From: Fodinibacter luteus
GTDB lineage: Bacteria; Actinomycetota; Actinomycetes; Actinomycetales; Dermatophilaceae
Direction: 5' to 3'
Length of the DNA: 64,000 nt
NCBI RefSeq assembly: GCF_039541575.1
Contig: NZ_BAABGM010000014.1
Coordinates: 1 to 64,000 of the forward strand
Shown here one piece after another: positions 8,209-16,846 of the stretch. Position 1 is the first letter of the stretch, and each line of letters starts with the position of its first letter. The translations under genes and the position numbers were made by a program. The notes under the pieces are model-generated. The model saw only the letters and a list, made by a program, of their open reading frames with translations. It had not been told where the DNA came from and made no database searches.

Positions 8209-8805
8209 ATGACTGGCGACCCGACACCTGCACCACTTGCTCATGTCGCAAAGGCGTTAGGCATGCCCGAGGAGAAGTTGGCGGACTTGGCCCTCGACCT
8301 GTTCGGGCAATGGCTGACGGGACAGCGCCGTTTCCCCAGTCTCAGCCAGCAGAACCAGGAGTGGTACCGGACGGTGCTAAGCGCTGCGGGCAGGTCGAAC
8401 CCCAGCCGGGAGGACCTGAAGAGTTGGTTCGGCCTTCCCCATGGAACAGCCCAGTACCTCGCCGGCGTGTACTACGACCCCGAGGCAGATCGGGCCACAG
8501 AGCAAACGAAGGCCGACATTGCGACGCGGGCCGTTGCCGCCATCACTGAAGCAGGCGACGGGCAAGGACTGGGACCCAACGAGGCGAGCTTCTACCTGAG
8601 CCCCAAGGTGGCAAGGTCTTTTGAGACGCTCCTCTTCGAGGCATTGGCTGACACGCCCATGGCTCCCCCCGTTCTGACCCGCTTGGCCGGCACGGTAAGG
8701 GTCAGTTTCAGCGCCAATAGAGGGCTGCAGGCTCTGTGCCTGGCGCTCGGCGACCAAGGCGGAGCGGTCCGACAGGCCGCGAAGACGCCAGGCTCACATG
8801 GCTGA
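8209..8805 (+). CDS. Hypothetical cytoplasmic protein
   Basis: 198 residues, not recognised. It is mostly helical with no signal peptide or membrane segment. The first 60 residues (LAHVAKALGMPEEKLADLAL, DLFGQWLTGQRRFPSLSQQN) and SREDLKSWFGLPHGTAQYLA look like compact helical DNA- or protein-binding units. A middle Asp/Thr/Glu stretch links to SFYLSPKVARSFETLLFEAL. The ATG at 8209 is preceded by GGAGAGG about 9 nt upstream. The next gene starts inside its last codons (8798), implying translational coupling with a small membrane protein. Function unknown. Confidence 0.6.
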   Translation: MTGDPTPAPLAHVAKALGMPEEKLADLALDLFGQWLTGQRRFPSLSQQNQEWYRTVLSAAGRSNPSREDLKSWFGLPHGTAQYLAGVYYDPEADRATEQTKADIATRAVAAITEAGDGQGLGPNEASFYLSPKVARSFETLLFEALADTPMAPPVLTRLAGTVRVSFSANRGLQALCLALGDQGGAVRQAAKTPGSHG

Positions 8806-9253
8806 CACGACGTCCATCTCCGCGCTCTTGTCCGCCTCGGCGGTCGTTGGCGCGCTCACCACCTCGCAGGTCGTCACCTGGTACGTCGAGGCGGCGCAGC
8901 TCAGCACCGACGTCACTGTGCGTTCCAGCGCCCGCAAGGCCGACGACGAATACACGCGGCAGTTGAAGGCACGGCAGACCGAGCTCACATCCAAGAAGCG
9001 CGCGCTGTTGTGGGTCGCTGGGATTCAGTGGGCTGTCGTCACCGTCCTGCTGCTCCTCGCGCTCTCCATGGCCAATCCGTGGCAGAACGCCGCCTTCACA
9101 CAGGCACTGGTGCCCTTCTTCATGGCCGCATGCGCTCTCGTCCTAGCCCTTGTCGTGGTCCCAGTCACGATCGCAGCCGTAGCCGTTGGCGACTTGCGGG
9201 GGGTGGCTTCAACCATCGGCCCGGCGTCTGGGCCGATCAAGACTCGACGCTGA
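8798..9253 (+). CDS. Hypothetical two-helix membrane protein
   Basis: 151 residues. A weakly hydrophobic N-terminus (ALLSASAVVGALTTSQVV) leads into a charged helical stretch (SARKADDEYTRQLKARQTEL) that looks coiled-coil-like. Two clear transmembrane segments follow (LLWVAGIQWAVVTVLLLLAL and ALVPFFMAACALVLALVVV), with a short C-terminal tail. It overlaps the preceding gene by 8 nt, so the pair is very likely made and used together. I do not recognise the family. The soluble-plus-membrane architecture resembles many small accessory operons, but no toxin or nuclease motif is present. Confidence 0.6.
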   Translation: MADTTSISALLSASAVVGALTTSQVVTWYVEAAQLSTDVTVRSSARKADDEYTRQLKARQTELTSKKRALLWVAGIQWAVVTVLLLLALSMANPWQNAAFTQALVPFFMAACALVLALVVVPVTIAAVAVGDLRGVASTIGPASGPIKTRR

Positions 9254-9453
9254 AGACGCCTGCTGATCCCTCCAAAACAGACAAGCAACGAATCGCTCCT
9301 CTTGCTTTTGCTCGGGTTCAGCATGAGCCAGGAACGACTCGCGCTCGTTGATGCGTCTAGTAGCCGCGATACGCCAAGGGCTGGATGCCAGAACGTGGAC
9401 ATCCTCGACACCGTCGCGAGATTCTGGGGAGGCGTTCACCATCGGAGGTGCGT

Positions 9454-10401
9454 ATGTGGAACAACGAGCCCCGAGAGAGCCAACGCGTTGCAGTGACCGC
9501 GGCGATGGCGACCTTCACCCTCGGCATCCTCGCGGCAGCTTGGGCCACGCTCCGCTCCACTCAACTGCTAGGCAGGACGGGCCTGTGGCGTTCGGACCGG
9601 TGGCACGAGTTGGAGGCAGCCGCCGCCCTCTATGTGGTCCTCATGGCCATCCTGGTGTGGCTTGGCTTCATCCACCGGCCCCGTCGCGGTGTACCGACAC
9701 GACCGCTCCCGAGCCCGGGCCTGCTTGGCGTGCTGGCGGCGGTCGCCGGCTTGATGCTGGTGTATGGGGACCCGCTGACCAGCCTCAGCGCGGTGCTTCT
9801 GGGCGGGATGTTCACCGCGGTGGCGTGGGTGTTCGTCCTGGTGGTCTCTCGCGCACGCGCTGAGGCGCTCGACCCGCCTGCTGACCATCGCGAGGCGGCG
9901 GCCACGCCGGACACGCCGGACTCGGCCCCTGTAGCGGTGGTGGCGCCGAACACGTTGGCGGTGAGGCCTCGCGACCGGTGGTGGTGGTTCTGGGGCTGGG
10001 TCGCTGGTGCGTTGTTCTGGGCGGGTATGGGCATCGCCAGCCGCTTCGGCCCCTACCAGCAAGACCCGGACCTCCCGATCACCATGACGGTGGCAGTCAC
10101 CTGCTGCGCTGTCGCCTCGCTTGGCCTGCGCATGGGTCTCACGGCCGACGAGTCCGGCATCCACCTGACTGACCTGGTGCGCCGCCGTACTGTTCCTTGG
10201 AGCGAGCTACTCACCGTTGAACTCGAACCCGTAGTCGCCGAGGCAATCAACCTGGGGCGCTTCCGCCTGGTGTGCCTCACCGTCGACGGCCGCCGGGTCC
10301 CCGTCATCGCCCCGACGGGGTCCCCCCAACAGGGGGGCGCCCTCGACGTCCTTCGCGCGCAGCTGCTCGCGATGAGGGACCGTCACGCCGGTGCGCCTTG
10401 A
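9454..10401 (+). CDS. Membrane protein with C-terminal bacterial PH-like domain
   Basis: 315 residues. Four or five hydrophobic segments fall in the first 240 residues (for example MATFTLGILAAAWATL, ALYVVLMAILVWLGFIH, LLGVLAAVAGLMLVYG, MFTAVAWVFVLVVS and FWGWVAGALFWAGMG). A soluble tail follows with GLTADESGIHLTDLVRRRTV, PWSELLTVEL and RLVCLTVDGRRVPVIAP, the strand pattern of bacterial PH-domain (bPH6-type) membrane proteins. The chosen ATG at 9454 has GGAGGTG 3-5 nt upstream; the frame is open further back to 9385 without a good site. It is a single gene with no known substrate or partner. Confidence 0.65.
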   Translation: MWNNEPRESQRVAVTAAMATFTLGILAAAWATLRSTQLLGRTGLWRSDRWHELEAAAALYVVLMAILVWLGFIHRPRRGVPTRPLPSPGLLGVLAAVAGLMLVYGDPLTSLSAVLLGGMFTAVAWVFVLVVSRARAEALDPPADHREAAATPDTPDSAPVAVVAPNTLAVRPRDRWWWFWGWVAGALFWAGMGIASRFGPYQQDPDLPITMTVAVTCCAVASLGLRMGLTADESGIHLTDLVRRRTVPWSELLTVELEPVVAEAINLGRFRLVCLTVDGRRVPVIAPTGSPQQGGALDVLRAQLLAMRDRHAGAP

Positions 10402-10494
10402 GCCGATCCCTGCGCGTCAGCGGGTGGGCCCGCCGTACCAACGGACCGAACACGCAACGGTGAACCCGCCGACCTGCGACGCTCCTATGCTTTG

Positions 10495-11556
10495 TCAAGC
10501 AGCTGGCGGCCCACTTTCGAGTAGGCGGTAGAGGTCGCGGGCGACGTAGCGTGCAAGGCAGCGCTTGATCTCCCGGCTGGTCTTGCCTTCGGCGGTGCGG
10601 CGGGAGACGTAGTCGCGGGTGGCTTGCTGGTACTGGATCCGGCTCTGGACCACGGTGTGCAGTGCGGTGTTGAGCTGGCGGTCGCCGTAGCGGTTGAGCC
10701 GATGACGGGTGGTGACTTGGCCACTGTTCGCCGGGATCGGTGCCACGCCGGCGAGCATCGCGAACGCCGCCTCGGAGTGGACACGGCCGGGGTGGGACCA
10801 GGCGCACAACACGGTGGCGGCCACGATGGGTCCGACGCCGAACTCCTCGAGCAGGTCGGGGCGCCAGCTGCGGATGATGGCCACCATCGCCTTCTGCAGC
10901 TCGCGTGCCTCTTTGAGCATCGCGTGTGCGCGACGAGCCAAGGTCCGCAGCGCCACCACGGTGTTGGTCGTCTCGGTGTCCCAGGAAGCGTGCACTCGCA
11001 GGTTCGCTGCGGTGGTGAGCATCGCGGCAAGCTTTTGGCCGCGGAACCTGGCCCGGATGGGTTCGGGTGCTGCGATGACCAGGCTGAAGACCTGCTGCTG
11101 GGCCTCGGTGGAGGCATTGATCGCGGAGCGGCGTGCAGCCAAGAGCACTGACAGTGCTTGGCGTTCGCCTCCGGTTCGGGGGTTCCCCAGCCGTGGTCGA
11201 GCCATCGCCTCCCGCGCGGCTCGGATCGCGTCGAGCGGAGCGGACTTCGCGCCGTTGCGGCGTGCGGCCCGCTTCGGGCGGTCCAGCTCGATGACGATCT
11301 CCGACATCTGGAGCAGGTGACGGCTCAGACCGGTGCCGTGGCCGCCGGTGCCTTCGATCGCCCAGGCCCGCACCATGAGGTGGTTGTTGGCGAATTCCAC
11401 CAGTTCGCCATAGCCCTGGGCTGTCGCCTCGACGGTGGTCTCGTCCAGGACACCACCGGTGGCAGCGTCGACCACGGCCGCGGAGTGGGTACGGACGTGG
11501 GTGTCGACGCCGATGACGACATCGACCACCTCGCATAGATCGGTCAGACTGGTCAT
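10495..11556 (-). CDS. Second IS110-family transposase
   Basis: 353 residues. The DEDD domain starts VVIGVDTHVRTHSAAVVDA and includes WAIEGTGGHGTGLSRHL and KSAPLDAIRAA. The C-terminal half has FGVGPIVAATVLCAWSHPG, MLAGVAPIPANSGQVTTRHR (with the candidate catalytic Ser) and RLNRYGDRQLNTALH. The ATG at 11556 follows AAGGAG with 7 nt spacing. It is intact, but its low similarity to the element at 333-1661 shows it arrived independently. It belongs to the RNA-guided IS110 class; the guide RNA should lie in the flanking non-coding DNA. Gene-free flanks are 10402-10494 downstream and 11557-11970 upstream. Confidence 0.93.
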   Translation of the reverse strand: MTSLTDLCEVVDVVIGVDTHVRTHSAAVVDAATGGVLDETTVEATAQGYGELVEFANNHLMVRAWAIEGTGGHGTGLSRHLLQMSEIVIELDRPKRAARRNGAKSAPLDAIRAAREAMARPRLGNPRTGGERQALSVLLAARRSAINASTEAQQQVFSLVIAAPEPIRARFRGQKLAAMLTTAANLRVHASWDTETTNTVVALRTLARRAHAMLKEARELQKAMVAIIRSWRPDLLEEFGVGPIVAATVLCAWSHPGRVHSEAAFAMLAGVAPIPANSGQVTTRHRLNRYGDRQLNTALHTVVQSRIQYQQATRDYVSRRTAEGKTSREIKRCLARYVARDLYRLLESGPPAA

Positions 11557-11970
11557 GCGTTCTCTCCTTCGCCGGACGGGACGTGGTTCCGGTCCGGGAC
11601 GGAAGGCTCGGCAGGACTGTGATGAGACACATCCGGCGCCGCTAACGCCAGGTGGTCAAGCTCCTGATCAGGCCAGCTCCTCCAACCCGCGGCCCGGGCC
11701 GGTGACCACGAGCGGACAAGTCGCAGCAAGGCACAGTGGCCAGTCTCTTCGGGGGTCACGCTCGCGGTCACCAACCACAGCCCAGCACCTTCAGGCTGCG
11801 TTGGCGATCCTCACAGTCTCTCCGCCGCCTGTAGTCGGGCCGCGGAGGGATCTCGAGGTAGGTGAGTGGGGGTATCAGGCGGCCGTGGCCTTCCTCCTGA
11901 TGTGTACGTCGCACGGGACCGTGTCACCGATCGGTGCAGCAGTCCTCCGGGGCCCTCTGGGAGGTCGGAG
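11557..11970. mobile_element. Non-coding flank of the second IS110 element
   Basis: 414 bp without a supportable gene. The part next to the transposase start should contain the element's upstream end and, by analogy with IS110-group elements, the bridge-RNA region. The distal part carries the lipoprotein gene's control region, with GGGAGG near 11958. I could not place the boundary or fold the RNA by eye. Confidence 0.4.
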
Positions 11971-12618
11971 ATGAAGAAGGTCATTGCCGTAGCGGGCCTG
12001 CTTTTCGTGCTGGGGTGCTCACCCGACTCCACGAGCACGGCTGAGGGGCCTGGCGATGAAGCCACGTCTGAAACTTCACCTGCGCAGGAGGACACCACGC
12101 CGCCCGATGACGGCGGGGACAGTGGGGACGCGGCGGGTGAGGACAACCAGGAGGTCTCCGTCGAGCTGCCCGGGTTGCCGATCGGCGGCAGTGGAGCGGT
12201 GTTCTCGCCCGACGCGCCCACTCAGTGCGTCGACGTCAGCTGGACCGGACCGGTGCTCCCGGACGGCGTCGGGCTCGAGTTCACCAACTTCGCGGTACCG
12301 CCGCAGTTCACCGTGGACTCATCCCCTTGCTCCGACGCCCCCTGCGTCGGGGGCAGCTACGTGGTCACCGCTGAGAGCGGGGGGTGCACTGTGTCGGTCA
12401 CATGGAAGGGTGAACCCGTCGACGCAGAAGGTTCCGTCCTGCGCGCAGACGCCAAGGCCTTCTGCACGTCCCAGACGGCGTGCGCCGAGGTGAAGGCCGC
12501 AGCCGACGCCGTCAACGAGCAGACCGGCGGACAGTCCGCCATCGGGCTCACCGTCAGCGACACAGTCGACGGCGAATCGGACGCGTCCTCGCCATCGGCC
12601 GACGGTAGCGGCGGCTGA
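11971..12618 (+). CDS. Lipoprotein of unknown function
   Basis: 215 residues. MKKVIAVAGLLFVLGC is a lipoprotein signal peptide with the lipobox VLGC and acylation Cys16. A low-complexity Asp/Glu/Thr linker (to about residue 60) precedes a compact domain containing four or more Cys (TQCVDVSWTGP, DSSPCSDAPCVGGSY, GGCTVSVTW, FCTSQTACAEV), probably disulphide-bonded outside the cell. The ATG at 11971 has GGGAGGTCGGAG upstream. It is followed after 1 bp by a membrane protein gene, so both are probably one transcript. No family recognised. Confidence 0.7.
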   Translation: MKKVIAVAGLLFVLGCSPDSTSTAEGPGDEATSETSPAQEDTTPPDDGGDSGDAAGEDNQEVSVELPGLPIGGSGAVFSPDAPTQCVDVSWTGPVLPDGVGLEFTNFAVPPQFTVDSSPCSDAPCVGGSYVVTAESGGCTVSVTWKGEPVDAEGSVLRADAKAFCTSQTACAEVKAAADAVNEQTGGQSAIGLTVSDTVDGESDASSPSADGSGG

Positions 12619-12619
12619 A

Positions 12620-13537
12620 GTGTCCGACACTGAAGCCGAAGCTGACCCGGCCGGAAACCCTCCGATCGACGTGGAGCGCGGCACTGGAGGCCCTGCGAGG
12701 GCCCAGCGCGTCGACTTCGAACGGTGGTACGCGCTCGCCACGAACTTCGTCGCTCCCGCTACCTTCCTGACCGCCGTGCTCTTCTACTACGGGTACGTCT
12801 CGTCGCGCGCTCAGTACCGTTACTTCGGGCTCGACGTCGACACGATCGGGCTGAGCACCCGCGACTACGTGATGCGCAGCCCCCAGCCGCTCCTGGTGCC
12901 GCTGCTCCTCGTGCCCGCCATCGGTGCCGGCCTGCTCATCGTCGCGCGAGTACTGCAGCGCCGCGTCCCGCTGAAGATGCTGCGGTCCGCGACGTGGGCC
13001 TCAACCTTCATTCTCGGCGCCGGGCTGCTGATGCTGTTCGGATACGCCTGGATCGGCGAGTGGCCGTACTACCCGATGGTCACCCCGCTCGTCCTCGCCG
13101 TTGGACTCCTGGCCCTGGTGTGGTGTTGGCGCCGCGTCGGTGGACGGCCTACCGCCGTCGTCCTCGCCCTCATCGCGGTCGCTGTATGCGTCTTCTGGGC
13201 CACCGCAACCCTGGCCCAGTGGACCGGCCTGGGCGCCGCCCAGCGCACGGCCCGCAACCTCGATCAGCTCCCTGCGGTCGTGATGGACACCAAGGAGCGT
13301 CTCTACTTGGGGACCACGCCGAATTCGGGCGTCACCGAGACAAACGTGGGTGCTCTTGCCGTGGCCGACGAGGACCAGGAGTTCAAGTTTCGCTACCGCG
13401 GACTACGGCTCCTCATCCAGTCCGGAGACCGGATGTTCTTGGTTCCGGAGCACTGGACGCCCAGCAACTCCACCATTCTGGTGCAGACCGGCAGCGTCCG
13501 GGTGCGGTTCCGGTTCGTCAACGACGCACCGGAGTGA
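12620..13537 (+). CDS. Hypothetical multi-pass membrane protein
   Basis: 305 residues starting at a GTG one base after the lipoprotein stop. A cytoplasmic N-terminus of about 35 residues precedes five likely membrane segments (for example FVAPATFLTAVLFYYGYV, PLLVPLLLVPAIGAGLLIVA, WASTFILGAGLLMLFGYAWI, PLVLAVGLLALVWCW and VVLALIAVAVCVFWATAT). An extracytoplasmic domain of about 90 residues follows, with strands VVMDTKERLYLG and VGALAVADEDQEFKFRYRG. Tight coupling to the lipoprotein suggests a membrane-anchor/surface-protein pair. Function unknown. Confidence 0.65.
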   Translation: MSDTEAEADPAGNPPIDVERGTGGPARAQRVDFERWYALATNFVAPATFLTAVLFYYGYVSSRAQYRYFGLDVDTIGLSTRDYVMRSPQPLLVPLLLVPAIGAGLLIVARVLQRRVPLKMLRSATWASTFILGAGLLMLFGYAWIGEWPYYPMVTPLVLAVGLLALVWCWRRVGGRPTAVVLALIAVAVCVFWATATLAQWTGLGAAQRTARNLDQLPAVVMDTKERLYLGTTPNSGVTETNVGALAVADEDQEFKFRYRGLRLLIQSGDRMFLVPEHWTPSNSTILVQTGSVRVRFRFVNDAPE

Positions 13538-13782
13538 GGAGCGAGGACCGCAGCGGCACGCTGGTCAACGTTCACCACCCTCCATCTCATCGTCGAGGGC
13601 GGTGCCACACATCGACGCGCGCGACCTGGGCGCCCCGCAGGCCAAACCGATGCCATTACGCATGTCCGGGGGTGCGTCATACCGGCCGCCAGCCGCCTAC
13701 TTGGCAGGCCGAATGATGACGGCGGTTGCCGCCAGTGCCTCACCCTGGATCCGGGGGCATCGTGGCAGGGGTTGTTCCAGGA

Positions 13783-14100
13783 CTACGCGGTCTCACTGCC
13801 CCCAGCACCCAGGTCGGCCATCTTGGTCATGACTGCAGCGCTACGTGCCTCGAGCCCGAGCGATCTCAGTTCACCTGAGTGTTGGTGCTGCTCCTTGCCC
13901 CAGTCGGTGACCGCTTCTGGGCTCTCCCATCGGCGCACGACCACGAAATGCTTGGGGTCGTCAGCATCCTGCAGGATCATCCCTTCGTGCGCTCCGCCAC
14001 GGGCGGTGGCTCCATCGGCGAACCGCTGGAACGCCGCGACGAACGTCGCTGGATCGGCGTCCCCGATCGACCAGTCGCTGACGGTCCAGATCTCGGCCAC
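13783..14100 (-). CDS. ABM-domain small protein
   Basis: 105 residues. VAEIWTVSDW, DPATFVAAFQRFADGATA, GMILQDADDPKHFVVVRRW and SPEAVTDWGK follow the strand-helix-strand layout of antibiotic-biosynthesis-monooxygenase-type dimeric barrels. I moved the start to a GTG at 14100, where GGGAGGG sits 5 nt upstream; the frame continues to 14145 without a site. No active-site assignment is possible. It is a single cytoplasmic protein; the 245 bp between it and the membrane-protein gene are empty. Confidence 0.65.
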   Translation of the reverse strand: MAEIWTVSDWSIGDADPATFVAAFQRFADGATARGGAHEGMILQDADDPKHFVVVRRWESPEAVTDWGKEQHQHSGELRSLGLEARSAAVMTKMADLGAGGSETA

Positions 14101-14236
14101 GACAGCCCTCCCGTCCCAGCGCCGCCGCACCGCAGCGACGGTCACAGCAGCAAAGGTGCGCGCTCGGCGAACCCCATGTCAATGGCGACCCGCAATCATG
14201 CTCAGAGGATGCGTCTAAGCGCCGACAAGCGGTGCG

Positions 14237-14578
14237 TCACACCGCAGGTTCAGGCGACGGTCCAGGAGTGCCTTGCCCGGGTTCCTTTGGAGGCCCCGGT
14301 TTCTTGAGCTCGATGAAGAACGTGACGGTATCGGTCGCGCCGATGTTCTCCCCCGAATGCACCTGTGAGTCGAGCCACCGCACTTCACCTGCCGGCAGGG
14401 TGACGTCGACGCTCTGGCCGTTTTGGCGCAGTCGGCGGTCGAAGGTGGAGGCGGTGATCATCACGCTGTCGGGGTGCTCGTGAGGACGTGTCTGGTCGCC
14501 GGGGCGATCGTGGCATCGCAGGACCCGGACGCGGTCATTCTCGAAGGCCACGGACACTCCGTAGCCTGTTCGTGGCAC
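14237..14578 (-). CDS. Cupin-domain protein
   Basis: Up to 113 residues. The single cupin barrel shows FENDRVRVLRCHDRPGDQTR, PHEHPDSVMIT (the two His and Glu/Asp of cupin motif 1), GEVRWLDSQVHSGENIG (motif 2) and VTFFIELK. The C-terminal tail is Pro/Gly-rich and probably disordered. The start is uncertain: GTG codons occur at 14578, 14557 and 14551, and the last has a TACGGAG-like site. Such small cupins bind a metal and act as isomerases, dioxygenases or sensors; the substrate is unknown. It is divergent from the metzincin gene. Confidence 0.65.
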   Translation of the reverse strand: MPRTGYGVSVAFENDRVRVLRCHDRPGDQTRPHEHPDSVMITASTFDRRLRQNGQSVDVTLPAGEVRWLDSQVHSGENIGATDTVTFFIELKKPGPPKEPGQGTPGPSPEPAV

Positions 14579-14656
14579 AACGCGTCGCTCGGTCGCGGTA
14601 CGGTCATCCCGCCGGCCGGTGGTCTACACGACCGGGTCGCTTGAAGAAGGTCAACA

Positions 14657-16079
14657 ATGCCGTTCGGGCAACGGAACAGGCGCCGGGTGCGCCGCGGCGG
14701 TGCCGCCGGCATGATCTGGGTGGCTGTCTTCGTTGCGGCGGGATGCTCGGCGAACTCGGTCGATCCGGTTCCGCGATCGCAGTTGCCGGTGCCGGTGACG
14801 TCCCCAGCGTCAAGTGTGACGCCGTCTCGAGCGCCTGGCGCGGCGCCGTCTGTGAAGGTGCGGCGTTACGAGTACCTCTACGCGGTGGTGGCGCTCGGAA
14901 CCGGGAGCGGGGCGCGGGTCATCAGCGAGCGAAGCTTCAAGGCGGCCAAGGACGCGGTGGCCGCGTTGGAGAAGTCGCTGCGCGGCAGCTATGAGCTCAG
15001 TGTTCGCGACGCGGGGGTGGTGAGCCTGCCCTTGACGGACAGGCAGGAGCGAACGTTCCGTGAGTCCGCCGAGAGCCAGGCCGGGGAGGGGGAGTCTGCG
15101 GCGAGGGAGCTGTACATCGAGAAGCTACGCGCGGCGCTGCGAATGATCGGCCCGGAAAAGGTCGCGCGGTACGACGGGGTGGTGGCCAGCGTGGTCATCG
15201 ACATGCCCGAGGCCGAGCTGTGGCTGGAAACAGAAACAGACGGCGCGACCGGGGGGATCTTCCTGGCGCCCATTTTGTTCGAGCCGGACGCTGCGACCGG
15301 GGCTGGTGTGATGACCGAGAACATCACCAACCTGGAGGTCGCGACCAGGCAGGAGTCCACCCGGGTCCTTGCTCACGAGATCGGTCACAGTTTCGGACTG
15401 GGTCACGCCGGCATCGCCGAGTGCCACGTTGAGTCCAGCGCACCCTGGGATGGGGCCCTGCCGGTACGAATGACCGGCAATGAGTGCAGGGTCGACGAGT
15501 ACGGCGACCACACCAACATCATGGGCCAAGCAAAGGTGCCTCGCCAAGCCGAGCAACCGGAGCTGTTGAACGCGCTGCAGCTACGTCAGATGGGGGTGCT
15601 TCCTGATGCGGAGGTCGTCAATATCACCCCGGGCATGGTCACATCTGGCGCCACTACTGAGTACACCCTGCACACCTTGTCCAGCACCGAGCAGGGGGTG
15701 AGGCTGATTGCCGGTGATCCCCGGCGCGAAAACCCCAGTCTCGAACCAAGAATGGGACGACGCCGGCTCCAGGCCCTATCTCGTGCTCAGCCCGGAATAC
15801 GATGCGCCCACCGACGTCAGCCTGCCCCCAAGGTTCACCAACCAGTCGCTCAAGGTCTTCTACGCGTTGACCACGACGAGGCCCCCAGAGAACAACCACG
15901 TCAGCAGCTACGCCATCCCGCTCACGACAACAGACGAAAACTTCAACGCACCCAAGGACATCGGCGCCCCGGCCGGGCACACCGGCCCGGTCTTCGTCGA
16001 CCAGGGCGGGAACACCGTATCCATCGTCAACCGCCAACCGACCAGCGTCACCGTTCGCATACAACTCAACCGAAGCTGA
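14657..16079 (+). pseudogene. Secreted metzincin metalloprotease (lipoprotein), frameshifted
   Basis: The ATG at 14657 has AAGAAGG upstream. An Arg-rich n-region, a hydrophobic core and the lipobox VAAGC (Cys near residue 31) make it a lipoprotein. The catalytic zinc motif VLAHEIGHSFGLGH (HExxHxxGxxH) lies at about residue 240 and DHTNIMG provides the Met-turn; this combination is seen in metzincins such as the M11/gametolysin group. After VRLIAG, near 15710-15720, the coherent protein continues in the next frame (PGAKTPVSNQEWDDAGSRPY, LVLSPEYDAP, FVDQGGNTVSIVNR) to a stop at 16079. The original frame runs into Arg/Pro/His-rich nonsense. The shift is at a CCCC run. The protease core would still be made, but without its C-terminal beta domain. 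Confidence 0.75.
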
Positions 16080-16233
16080 TCCCGCCTCTCAACGTTCCCA
16101 CCCCTCACGGGATCTCTCGTCGACTGCGTCCTTCCGCCGCCGTATCCACACTTCCGATTCACGGCAGTTCCGGACGTCGAGCAGGTGGGGCCGATGTCTG
16201 GCGTACCGGCGGCGGGAGCGGAGCTGGCCGGTG

Positions 16234-16560
16234 TCAGATCGATCCCGTAGCCGTTAGGAAGACCCACAACGCAACGAGCACCGCACCCGCGGCCACGACC
16301 GCTACGACAGCCCTATTGGGCCATGATGTTCGTCGAGGCTGCCCGGCAGGTCCGTCACCGGACACAGGTTCGACCGGCACACCGATGAGAGCACCCACCG
16401 CGGCGCTGATGGTGATCATCGGCAAGCCCATGAAGACCAATGGGTCACTGAACTCGTAGAAGTCGCCGGTGAGTGCCGCCGGAAGCCACAGCACCACGCC
16501 GACGAGCACCACACCGACGACCAGGCCGATGAGCGCCCCCGGACCTGGTCGTCCCCTCAT
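16234..16560 (-). CDS. Small membrane protein, unknown
   Basis: 108 residues from an ATG at 16560. Three hydrophobic segments are visible: ALIGLVVGVVLVGVVLWLP, PLVFMGLPMITISAAVGALI and AVVAVVAAGAVLVALWVFLT. A Pro/Arg-rich loop (DGPAGQPRRTSWPN) separates the last two. There is no conserved motif. It converges on the metzincin remnant with a 154-bp gap. The binding site is weak, so the start is tentative. Confidence 0.45.
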   Translation of the reverse strand: MRGRPGPGALIGLVVGVVLVGVVLWLPAALTGDFYEFSDPLVFMGLPMITISAAVGALIGVPVEPVSGDGPAGQPRRTSWPNRAVVAVVAAGAVLVALWVFLTATGSI

Positions 16561-16770
16561 GGCCCGAGTGTGGCCACGGCGGTCCACCTTGGCAACCTGC
16601 CCGAGGGTGGAGACACCGATCGCGGCATTTGGGAGGGCGTTGCCGGCCGGGCCGGCCCGGGCCAGGGGCCGGACCCTTCACGTCGCAGCGGCTCTGCTCG
16701 GTTGGGTGAGGGCACGATCGAGGGCGGTGACTGTCAGGGTCGCTCTTTGTAGGCCCCGCCGCGTGTCAAC

Positions 16771-16818
16771 GGCGGTCAAGTTCGATGAGCCGATTGGTGT
16801 TCACCGAACTTGACCGCC
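16771..16818 (-). terminator. 14-bp inverted repeat downstream of the secreted-protein gene
   Basis: GGCGGTCAAGTTCG at 16771-16784 and its exact reverse complement at 16805-16818 enclose 20 nt. It lies 28 nt past the stop of the gene at 16847 on the minus strand. A terminator is the simplest reading, although there is no T-run. The flanking 16561-16770 stretch has no gene. Confidence 0.45.
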
Positions 16819-16846
16819 CGACCTACGGCAAGGCCCGGTCGGTCGT

